14,868 nt of DNA from Patescibacteria group bacterium (lineage in GTDB: Bacteria > Patescibacteriota > Minisyncoccia > Phycocordibacterales > JAGLOS01). The position numbers were made by a program, and so were the translations under genes. Location: positions 1-14,868 of the forward strand of contig JAHIYV010000005.1 of assembly GCA_018814635.1 (NCBI GenBank). The letters are read 5' to 3'. Of the stretch, positions 8,149 to 14,725 are shown piece by piece; within the stretch, counting starts at the first letter, position 1; each line of letters begins with the position of its first letter. The notes under the pieces were generated by a model. The model ran no database searches, had not been told where the DNA came from, and was given only the letters and a program-made list of their open reading frames with translations.

Positions 8149-8177
8149 AATGATTGGAAGTGAGACTTCCAATCATT
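8149..8177. repeat. Perfect 13-bp triloop palindrome
   Basis: AATGATTGGAAGT (8149-8161) and ACTTCCAATCATT (8165-8177) form a perfect stem around a GAG triloop. The inner core TTGGAAGT / ACTTCCAA matches the core of the palindromes at 5894 and 14093. No T run follows on either side and the neighbouring genes diverge, so a simple terminator role is doubtful. The left arm can also pair with 8090-8100. Confidence 0.6.
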
Positions 8178-8236
8178 GTGTAATAATAAAGAAAAAGAGA
8201 AGAAAATTATTAGTTGCGACAGGAGTACGAGAAGTA

Positions 8237-8265
8237 TTCTCAAAATATGTCTTTTGGGGTATGAT
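8237..8265 (+). promoter_or_regulatory. Predicted promoter of the 8275-14080 gene run
   Basis: TTCTCA (8237-8242) and TATGAT (8260-8265) are separated by 17 bp. The -10 box ends 9 nt before the ATG at 8275, again implying a near-leaderless transcript. The match is moderate; the support is the repeated geometry seen at secA, nrdD and rnr. Confidence 0.4.
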
Positions 8266-8274
8266 TATGGGAAT

Positions 8275-9489
8275 ATGATAAATAATTTTGTCACACTATT
8301 TGAAGATGTACTTGAAATCTTTGTTTTTCTTGGTGAATATAGTATTTTTTGGATGCCTATTGTATTGGGAATTGCATTATGGAAAATGTGGCGCGCGTAT
8401 CTTCTAAAACAATATTTATCGCAAACTAAGTGGGTTTTGCTTGAAATTAAATTACCAAAAGAAATAAAAAAAACACCACTTGCAATGGAGGTGGTATTGG
8501 CCGTGTTGTATCAATCTGGTGCCGGTGAATGGTATGAGCAGTTGCTCACAGGCAGGGTGATGAATTGGTTCTCGTTGGAATTGGTTTCGCTTGGGGGCTC
8601 TGTTCATTTTTTTATAAGAACACCACAGCTTTTTAAAGGTCTTGTTGAATCGCAAATTTATTCTCAATATCCGAGTGTTGAGATTTATGAAGTGCCCGAT
8701 TATACAAGATATGTTAATTACAAAAAAGAAAATACGGAGTGGGAAATGTGGGGACAAGAATATAAACTTAAAAAAGAAGATGCTTACCCGATTAAAACTT
8801 ATGTAGATTTTGGTCTTGATAAAGAAGGGGCTAAAGATGAGGAAAAAGTTGATCCAATAACACCAACACTTGAGTTTTTTGGATCGCTTGAGCAGGATGA
8901 ACAATTGTGGTTACAAATTTTAATTCAACCAGCAAAAGCTCGCGCTGGTGTGCCAGGAAAATGGTGGAAAAAATGTAACTGGCGTGACGAAGGGCAAAAT
9001 TTAATTGATCGCATTATAGAAAAGAGTAGATTACCCAGCGGAGATTTTAAACTTACTCCTACAAACGAAGAAATAATCAAAGCGCTTGAACGAAATATTT
9101 CAAAATTAGGGTTTGATTGTGGTATTAGAACTATTTACTGGGCAAAGAAAACCAGAGAATTTGACTCATCAAAGATTAAAGCGTTGCTTGGATTGTTTAC
9201 GCAATATAATTCCAACACTCTAAATGCTTTTGGTGTAGCATTTACCATAGGTTTTGATTTTCCATGGCAAGATTTTCGAGATATTCGCACTAAAGAACAA
9301 AAACAAAGATTATTTAACGCTTATAAACGGCGATCATATTTTTATCCGCCAAGAAAATGTAAACCATTTGTGCTTAACATGGAAGAATTGGCGACTATTT
9401 ATCATTTCCCCGGACAAGTTGCGGAAACACCTACCTTTGGACGCATTGAGTCACGAAAGGGTGAGCCACCAAGTAATTTGCCTATATAG
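8275..9489 (+). CDS. One-TM membrane protein of unknown function, related to the N-terminal region of CPR conjugation-type ATPases
   Basis: This 404-residue protein has one membrane segment at about residues 13-38 (around FLGEYSIFWMPIVLGIALW) followed by a basic stretch and a long soluble domain. I recognise the pattern AMEVVLAVL...FSLELVSLGGSVHFFIRTP...YPSVEIYEVPDYT and the later EQLWLQILIQPAKA from uncharacterised CPR proteins; in some, this domain precedes a HerA/VirD4-like ATPase. Here the chain stops at GEPPSNLPI, near where I would expect the ATPase to begin, and no Walker motif is present. That link is from memory and needs a profile search. An in-frame TTG at 8176 would add 33 residues, but this lies inside the palindrome and upstream of a candidate promoter, so the ATG at 8275 is preferred. 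It stops 20 nt before mltG, so is likely cotranscribed with it. Confidence 0.8.
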   Translation: MINNFVTLFEDVLEIFVFLGEYSIFWMPIVLGIALWKMWRAYLLKQYLSQTKWVLLEIKLPKEIKKTPLAMEVVLAVLYQSGAGEWYEQLLTGRVMNWFSLELVSLGGSVHFFIRTPQLFKGLVESQIYSQYPSVEIYEVPDYTRYVNYKKENTEWEMWGQEYKLKKEDAYPIKTYVDFGLDKEGAKDEEKVDPITPTLEFFGSLEQDEQLWLQILIQPAKARAGVPGKWWKKCNWRDEGQNLIDRIIEKSRLPSGDFKLTPTNEEIIKALERNISKLGFDCGIRTIYWAKKTREFDSSKIKALLGLFTQYNSNTLNAFGVAFTIGFDFPWQDFRDIRTKEQKQRLFNAYKRRSYFYPPRKCKPFVLNMEELATIYHFPGQVAETPTFGRIESRKGEPPSNLPI

Positions 9490-9509
9490 TAAAATAAATT
9501 ATCATAAAT

Positions 9510-10517
9510 ATGGAAGAAGAGGATTTTCAATTTAAAAAGTATACCAATGTGTTCAATTTCTTTATTAGCAATAAGCAATTATTTGTTGAGCTCTGCGTTG
9601 TTTTTATTTTTGTTGGCATGACTTTATGGGGTTCTTATTTGTTACATACTCCACGAAATTTTCCAACTAAAAGAATCATACATATTGAACAAGGTTCTAG
9701 TTTAACGGAAATATCTCGCGCACTAGAGAAAGAATCAGTAATAACTTCTCCTTTTGTTTTCAAAACTATTGCGCATTTTTTAGAAAAAGATACCAAAGCT
9801 CAAGCGGGTGATTATTTTTTTGATGAACCACTTTCGGTGTTTGAAATTACAAAAAGAATAACACATGGAAACTTTAATTTGGTTTTAGTTAAGATAACAA
9901 TTTTAGAAGGTTCAACGGTGGCAGAAATAGCGACGCTTTTTGAGGCAAAGTTTTCTGAATTCAATAAGACGCATTTTCTTGAAATAGCGAAAGGAAGCGA
10001 GGGATATCTTTTCCCAGACACATATTTATTTTTACCTAACATAACTGAAAAACAGGTTTTTGAAGAACTAAGAAAAAATTTTGATGAAAAAATTATAACA
10101 TTACAGGAAGAAATTAATGTGTCTGAGCAAACACTTGAAAATATTGTCATAATGGCGTCTCTTGTCGAAAAGGAGGCATGGAAAGAAAAAGACAGAAAAC
10201 TTATTTCAGGGGTTTTATGGAATCGTATTAATATAGGTATGCCATTACAAGTAGATGCATCTTTTTTGTATATCAATGGCAAAAATACATATACCCTCAC
10301 TTATGACGATCTTAAAATAGATTCACCATACAATACTTATAAACATAAAGGACTACCAGTTGGACCAATTTGTAACCCAAGTTTATCAGCGTTAAAGGCA
10401 GCTGTTTTGCCAAGTGAGTCGGACAATCTTTTTTATTTAGCAGACAAATCAGGTAATACATATTATGCTTTAGATTTTGAAGGTCACAAAAAAAATAGGC
10501 GACTATATTTAGACTAA
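9510..10517 (+). CDS. mltG: Endolytic murein transglycosylase MltG (YceG-like)
   Basis: MltG cleaves nascent glycan strands in the periplasmic or outer membrane-facing space and is thought to end peptidoglycan elongation. The 335-residue protein has a short cytoplasmic N-terminus, a membrane anchor at about residues 23-46 (ELCVVFIFVGMTLWGSYLL), and a LysM-like segment around ILEGSTVAEIATLFE. The catalytic domain shows EGYLFPDTY, the catalytic glutamate Glu220 in SLVEKEAW, NRINIGMPLQVDAS, and SPYNTYKHKGLPVGPICNPS, all family hallmarks. The C-terminal signature is slightly altered: FYLADKSGNTYYALDFEGH replaces the usual phenylalanine-rich version. It starts 20 nt after the upstream gene without a Shine-Dalgarno and lies 19 nt before murC. 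Confidence 0.94.
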   Translation: MEEEDFQFKKYTNVFNFFISNKQLFVELCVVFIFVGMTLWGSYLLHTPRNFPTKRIIHIEQGSSLTEISRALEKESVITSPFVFKTIAHFLEKDTKAQAGDYFFDEPLSVFEITKRITHGNFNLVLVKITILEGSTVAEIATLFEAKFSEFNKTHFLEIAKGSEGYLFPDTYLFLPNITEKQVFEELRKNFDEKIITLQEEINVSEQTLENIVIMASLVEKEAWKEKDRKLISGVLWNRINIGMPLQVDASFLYINGKNTYTLTYDDLKIDSPYNTYKHKGLPVGPICNPSLSALKAAVLPSESDNLFYLADKSGNTYYALDFEGHKKNRRLYLD

Positions 10518-10536
10518 TTAAAATTCTGTAATAATA

Positions 10537-11919
10537 ATGAAAATCGCGGAAATTAAAAAAATATACTGTATTGGTATTGGAGGAATTGGAGTGTCGGCAT
10601 TAGCGCGTTTTTTTCATACAAAAGGAACGATAGTGTCGGGATCAGACGTGGTTATGTCAGATGAAATAATAGCTCTTTCCCAACGCGGGATTCGTGCGGT
10701 TGTTCCACCTTCAAAAAAAAATATTATGGATGATATTGACGTTGTGATTTATTCTCCGGCAATTCTCAGTAATGATGAGGAATTAATAGAAGCGCAAAAA
10801 AGAAAAATACCAGCATTGTCTTATCCTGAAATGTTGGGACAACTTACAAAAGAATATAAAAGTATTGCGGTTTCAGGCACAAACGGTAAAACCACGACTA
10901 CAGCGCTATTGGGAAAATTTCTTGAAGCAGGAGATAAAGACCCAACAGTAATTTTAGGTGGTCGCGTACCAGGATGGGATAATAATTTACGAGTTGGGAA
11001 TAGTCAATTGTTTGTTGTGGAAAGTTGTGAATATAAACGCAATATGCTTAATCTTTTTCCGCGCGTTATTCTCTTAACAAATATTGAAGCCGATCATCTT
11101 GATTATTATAAAAATATTGCTGATATCAAAACTGCTTTTTCGGAATATGTGTCCAAACTAAAGAAAGAAGATTTATTGGTATATAACATTGATGATAAAA
11201 ATTGTCGCAAGGTTGTTTCCTCTTCTCCTGCGAGGACCATTTCATTTGGTTTTTCCGATAACGCGGATATTTGCGCAAAAAATATTGTTTGTGATAATGG
11301 AGAGCAATTTTTTGAATTATGGGTATCTCAAAACAAAATAGGGTTATTTACGACAAAAATTCCAGGCACATTTAATATTTATAATATCCTAGGCGCAACA
11401 GCCACAGCGCATAGCGAAGGTGTGGAATATAGCGCGATTCAACGAGCTCTAAATAATTTCACAGGTATATGGCGTAGATTTGAAACCGTAGGCAAGTGTC
11501 ACGGAGCGACCATTATTTCTGATTATGCGCATCATCCGACAGCTGTGGCGAGTACTTTGCTCGCGGCAAGGGAATTTTTTCCGAAGAAAAAAATACTTGC
11601 CATTTTTCAACCTCATCACCAAAATAGAACGATTAAACTTTTTGACGATTTTGTTGCAGCATTTTTTGATGCTGATGAAATAATTCTCGCAGAGATTTAT
11701 CATGTTTGTGGACGAGAAGAAACAAGCGATTTAATATCTTCACAAAAACTTGTGGATGCAATTAAAAAGAGTGGATATAGTGGTAAAATAAGTTTTGTAG
11801 AAAACATTAGTGATATAGAAAAAGAAGTTAGAAAAAAACTTGACGATAATACAGTTGCGCTTATTATGGGAGCAGGAGACATAGACACAGTCGCGCGTAA
11901 TCTAAGTGCTCATCCATAA
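10537..11919 (+). CDS. murC: UDP-N-acetylmuramate--L-alanine ligase MurC
   Basis: MurC adds the first amino acid of the peptidoglycan stem peptide to UDP-MurNAc in the cytosol, using ATP. The 460-residue protein has the N-terminal Rossmann domain (IGIGGIGVS, residues 12-20), the central ATP-binding domain with SGTNGKTT (113-120), the ESCEYKRN and TNIEADHLDYY segments, and the C-terminal domain with DYAHHPTAV, FQPHHQNRT and GAGDID. The ESCEYKRN form replaces the EADESD of E. coli MurC; I have seen it in other CPR-type MurC proteins. YHVCGREE replaces the commoner YPAGE loop. The related ligase Mpl is less likely given length and the mltG context. The ATG follows AT-rich DNA with no Shine-Dalgarno. 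It is part of the five-gene run. Confidence 0.93.
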   Translation: MKIAEIKKIYCIGIGGIGVSALARFFHTKGTIVSGSDVVMSDEIIALSQRGIRAVVPPSKKNIMDDIDVVIYSPAILSNDEELIEAQKRKIPALSYPEMLGQLTKEYKSIAVSGTNGKTTTTALLGKFLEAGDKDPTVILGGRVPGWDNNLRVGNSQLFVVESCEYKRNMLNLFPRVILLTNIEADHLDYYKNIADIKTAFSEYVSKLKKEDLLVYNIDDKNCRKVVSSSPARTISFGFSDNADICAKNIVCDNGEQFFELWVSQNKIGLFTTKIPGTFNIYNILGATATAHSEGVEYSAIQRALNNFTGIWRRFETVGKCHGATIISDYAHHPTAVASTLLAAREFFPKKKILAIFQPHHQNRTIKLFDDFVAAFFDADEIILAEIYHVCGREETSDLISSQKLVDAIKKSGYSGKISFVENISDIEKEVRKKLDDNTVALIMGAGDIDTVARNLSAHP

Positions 11920-11930
11920 ACAGTAAACAT

Positions 11931-12953
11931 ATGAAAATAATTATTGCTACAGGAATATATCCGCCGGATGCGGGTGGGCCGGCAAATTATGCGAAACAAC
12001 TTATTAAAGAATTTGAGTCACTTGGGCATCAAGTTGGCGTTGTAACTTACCACCTAGAAAAACAGCTACCAACAGGACTGAGACATCTTTATTATTTTTT
12101 GAAATGTTTACCACGGATATATAACGCGGATTTTGTAATTATTTTGGACACATTTAGCGTTGGTTTTCCTATGTTTCTTGCTACAAGAATTTTTAGGCGT
12201 CCGATAATTTTACGTACAGGAGGGGATTTTGTTTGGGAACAATTTATTGAACACGCAAAAGAAAAAATTTTGCTGAAAAATTTTTATAAACCTCTACCCG
12301 ACAATTTATCTACGAAAGAGAAAATAATATACAATCTAACTAAATATCTTCTAAGAAGATTAGACGCGATAATTTTTAGCACAGAATTTCAACGAGAAAT
12401 ATTTCTTGGTGGTTATGGATTGAAAAAAGAAAATACTTTTATTGTTGAAAATTATTTTGGCGCTAAAAAACCAAGTCTTGCGCCACAAAAGAAAAACTTT
12501 TTATGGGCAGGTCGGAAAAATATACTCAAGAATTTGGAGGTTCTAAAAAGAGCTTTTGGTTTGGCTAAAAAAGAAAATCCCTCAATAGAATTAGAAATAA
12601 GCGAACAAATTTCTCGCGAGGAATTATTAATAAAAATAAGTAATTGTTATGCGGTAATATGTCCATCAATTACAGAAATTAGCCCCAACTTTATTCTTGA
12701 ATCAATTATGTTAAATAAACCATTTATATCAACACGAGAAGTTGGATTTTATAATAGAATAAAAGATCTAGGGCTTTTTATTAACCCTCTTTCTGAAAGA
12801 GACATAGCGGATAAAATAATTAAATTGGCGGATGATTCGTGCTATTCCAAGCATGTAAATAAATTACGCGCTTTTCAACATACTCATTCTTATAAAGAAA
12901 TTGCGCAAGAATTTTTGGATATAATAAATAAAGTAAAACAAAACAAAAAATGA
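11931..12953 (+). CDS. GT-B glycosyltransferase, GT4-like (first of pair)
   Basis: The 340-residue protein has a GT-B fold signature: N-terminal acceptor domain with IYPPDAGGPANYAKQLIKEF, and a C-terminal donor domain with WAGRKNILKNLEVLKRAF and an EX7E pair at Glu249 and Glu257 (EISPNFILE), typical of retaining family 4 enzymes using nucleotide sugars. The C-terminal domain is short and carries few of the usual glycine-rich features. The donor and acceptor cannot be read from sequence. It starts 11 nt after murC and its stop overlaps the next start (ATGA), so the two glycosyltransferases are translationally coupled and probably act in the same pathway, for example a surface glycan or lipid-linked sugar. 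No signal peptide or membrane segment is evident. Confidence 0.88.
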   Translation: MKIIIATGIYPPDAGGPANYAKQLIKEFESLGHQVGVVTYHLEKQLPTGLRHLYYFLKCLPRIYNADFVIILDTFSVGFPMFLATRIFRRPIILRTGGDFVWEQFIEHAKEKILLKNFYKPLPDNLSTKEKIIYNLTKYLLRRLDAIIFSTEFQREIFLGGYGLKKENTFIVENYFGAKKPSLAPQKKNFLWAGRKNILKNLEVLKRAFGLAKKENPSIELEISEQISREELLIKISNCYAVICPSITEISPNFILESIMLNKPFISTREVGFYNRIKDLGLFINPLSERDIADKIIKLADDSCYSKHVNKLRAFQHTHSYKEIAQEFLDIINKVKQNKK

Positions 12954-14080
12954 AAACAGACACACAACAGCAACACAAAAAAAATGTTCTTTTTGTTGGA
13001 ATGACCGACTATGATTTTTCAAAAGAGAATCCTGTGCTAGAGAAAAAATTTCAAGGACTTTCCAAAGGGTTTAACTGTTTTGTGTTGGCTCGTGGAAAGG
13101 GTTGGCGTTTTAAAAAATATCAAACTCATTTTTATCTTACACCAAAAATCTTTGGCAAATTAGGTATATTCTTTTGGCTGGTTATTTCTTTTTTTCGTGG
13201 GCTGTTTATTATTTACAATAAAAAAATAGACACGATTGTTGTACAATCTCCAGTATTTGAAGGATTTATTGGCGCTTTGCTTAAAATGATTACCAAACGC
13301 GAATTGATTGTTGAAACTCATGGTGATTGGATAAATAGTTTTTTTTATTATTTTTCTATTCCGTTGGAAAAGTATGTAAAAAAGATTTTTGTCGCATTGG
13401 GAATTTTTTCACTTCGGCACGCAGATAAAATACGGGTCATTTCAAATTATATGCGCGCGTTGGTTGAAAAACAGATTGTACGCGCGCCGATATATCAATT
13501 CGCGACGTTTATGGATATTGAAATGTTCGCGCGCGAAACCAATATCTCTTGGGAAAAGACTATTATATTTACAGGCGTTTTATATCGCTTAAAAGGAGTA
13601 CAAACACTCATTAAAGCTTTTGGTAGTTTGCGTAAAGATTTTCCAGACTACCGTCTTGTAATTATTGGCGATGGACCTTACAGGCATACACTTGAAAATC
13701 TTGCGCGCGAACACAAACAACATATTGATTTTGTTGGCAAAAAAGAACTTTTTGAAGTAAAAGAGATTGTCAAAAATTGTACAGTGTTTGTATTACCATC
13801 TTTATCTGAGGGGCTTGGACGGGTGTTAATTGAAGCTGCCGCGCTTGGTAAACCTATTATTGGAAGTAATGTTGGCGGTATTCCAGATTTAATAAAAAAC
13901 GGAGAAAACGGTTATTTATTTGATGCGGACAACGCAAATGAGTTAGAACAAAAACTCCGCTTGATACTTAATGACAAAGAAAAAGCAAAAAAAATGGGAG
14001 CTGTCGGAAAAGAACGAGCGCTCAAAACATATTCAACTTTGCGATATTTTGATTCTTATATTAAAATGATAAATGAATAA
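12950..14080 (+). CDS. GT-B glycosyltransferase, group 1 (second of pair)
   Basis: This 376-residue protein has a clear group 1 glycosyltransferase C-terminal domain: IFTGVLYRLKGVQTLIKAF, VIIGDGPYRHTLE, and an EX7E motif at Glu287 and Glu295 (EGLGRVLIE) followed by GKPIIGSNVGGIPDLI. The N-terminal domain holds hydrophobic, basic helices (around LGIFFWLVISFFRGLFIIY) that suggest monotopic binding to the cytoplasmic membrane, as in enzymes acting on lipid-linked acceptors. The ETHGDW segment is typical of capsule or exopolysaccharide-type enzymes. Its ATG overlaps the previous stop by four bases. Substrates are unknown. The operon ends here, 12 nt before a large palindrome. Confidence 0.92.
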   Translation: MKTDTQQQHKKNVLFVGMTDYDFSKENPVLEKKFQGLSKGFNCFVLARGKGWRFKKYQTHFYLTPKIFGKLGIFFWLVISFFRGLFIIYNKKIDTIVVQSPVFEGFIGALLKMITKRELIVETHGDWINSFFYYFSIPLEKYVKKIFVALGIFSLRHADKIRVISNYMRALVEKQIVRAPIYQFATFMDIEMFARETNISWEKTIIFTGVLYRLKGVQTLIKAFGSLRKDFPDYRLVIIGDGPYRHTLENLAREHKQHIDFVGKKELFEVKEIVKNCTVFVLPSLSEGLGRVLIEAAALGKPIIGSNVGGIPDLIKNGENGYLFDADNANELEQKLRLILNDKEKAKKMGAVGKERALKTYSTLRYFDSYIKMINE

Positions 14081-14092
14081 ATAATTTATACT

Positions 14093-14137
14093 CCATAACT
14101 CCCACTTGGAGGTTTTACCTCCAAGTGGGAGTTATGG
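14093..14137. terminator. 45-bp perfect palindrome (21-bp stem, TTT loop)
   Basis: Positions 14093-14113 pair perfectly with 14117-14137 around TTT. It lies 12 nt after the glycosyltransferase stop and 9 nt beyond the stop of the minus-strand methyltransferase remnant, so it sits between converging 3' ends. No T run follows on either strand, so if it terminates it is not a textbook intrinsic terminator. Its inner core CTTGGAGGT / ACCTCCAAG is the same type as at 5894-5916 and 8149-8177, suggesting a repeated genomic palindrome. Confidence 0.6.
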
Positions 14138-14146
14138 CGACAAAGA

Positions 14147-14362
14147 TTAGATTTGACTGTGTTTTTTAGCTACTATAACGAAATTTGCGTAACCACTTCG
14201 TCTTTTTACTTGGATAATAGAGGAGACATGAAATCCATTTTTTTCTAAAAGTGTACAAACTTCTTTTTTAGTAAAAGAGTGAACAAACCGCTCTAGTATA
14301 TTCCAATCCTCTAATGTCCCCTGAAACCACTTTTCAATTTTAAGGGTTTTTACTAATATTTC
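14147..14362 (-). pseudogene. C-terminal remnant of a class I SAM-dependent methyltransferase
   Basis: On the minus strand an open stretch of 71 codons ends at TAA (14149-14147). Its translation contains KWFQGTLEDWNILERF, SFTKKEVCTLLEKNGF and VKRRSGYANFVIVAKK. This matches, from memory, the C-terminal end of class I methyltransferases, whose last strands end in IVVAKK. There is no Met codon and two consecutive stops precede the first codon, so the SAM-binding N-terminal part is missing. The break near 14362 lies 6 bp from the start of the AbrB-like gene on the other strand, so replacement by incoming DNA or a deletion is likely. The exact methyltransferase subfamily cannot be told from this end. 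Confidence 0.7.
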
Positions 14363-14367
14363 TTATT

Positions 14368-14662
14368 ATGTCGCGATTAAAATTAGAAAACAGAAATACA
14401 CGCAAACTCTCAAGAAGAGGAGGCAGTTATTATTAGGACTTACGCGCTAGGTCAATTTTCATGAAAAAACTTGTAAAATATGGCTATAAATCGTTAGCCA
14501 AATGCTTAAAAAACGTTAAATTTAGCCAAGTGCGTAGGTCCTAATTATATAACATTACCCATTGAGGGAATAAGAAAACTTGGTTGGAAAAAAACACAGA
14601 AAGTGGTTGTTGAGATAGATGAAAACCGTAGACGATTTATCGTGAAAGATTGGGAAAAATAA
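14368..14662 (+). pseudogene. AbrB/MazE-like DNA-binding protein gene split by a 110-bp insertion
   Basis: The frame starts at ATG 14368, runs for 22 codons to SRRGGSYY, and hits TAG (14434-14436), the first bases of an inserted element. Removing 14434-14543 and one ATTAT copy rejoins the frame exactly: SYYITLPIEGIRKLGW, then KVVVEIDE and FIVKDW, stop TAA 14660-14662. The restored protein of 59 residues has the length and layout of an AbrB/MazE swapped-hairpin domain: a GGSYYITLP first strand and loop, a short helix, then a Val-rich strand pair. Such proteins are transition regulators or antitoxins; no toxin gene follows within the window. As it stands the product would be 22 residues and probably inactive. 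No Shine-Dalgarno is seen. Confidence 0.75.
14434..14543 (+). mobile_element. MITE-like element, 110 bp, with TIRs and 5-bp target duplication
   Basis: The left end TAGGACTTACGC (14434-14445) and right end GCGTAGGTCCTA (14532-14543) are inverted repeats differing at one base; imperfect pairing extends to about 26 bp with 20 matches. ATTAT flanks the element on both sides (14429-14433 and 14544-14548), a 5-bp target duplication. It has no room for a transposase, so it must be moved by one encoded elsewhere. Inside is a small inverted repeat TGGCTA (14481-14486) / TAGCCA (14495-14500), with a third TAGCCA at 14523-14528. The parental IS family is not identified. Confidence 0.8.
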
Positions 14663-14684
14663 AAACAAAAGAGCGGTATTAAAT

Positions 14685-14725
14685 AATTAACAACCCAGTC
14701 GACTTGTTGCGGGGTTGTTAATTTT
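14685..14725. terminator. Intrinsic terminator after the split AbrB-like gene
   Basis: A 12-bp perfect stem (14685-14696 with 14712-14723, core TTAACAACCC / GGGTTGTTAA) around a 15-nt loop runs into TTTT at 14722-14725. It begins 22 nt after the TAA of the AbrB-like gene. This is the most canonical intrinsic terminator in the window. AT-rich flanks mean it could also work for minus-strand transcripts arriving from the right. Confidence 0.65.

Noticed and set aside
8176..8274. Longer form of the 8275 gene starting at a TTG (8176)
   Set aside because: The TTG is in the right arm of a perfect palindrome, the added residues look random, and a candidate promoter sits just before the ATG at 8275.
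9812..10300. 162-codon minus-strand frame inside mltG
   Set aside because: It is antisense to the conserved MltG catalytic domain; no family features.
12530..12545. TTGGAGGT in the first glycosyltransferase as another copy of the palindrome family
   Set aside because: The complementary arm is missing, so it is a chance match within coding sequence.
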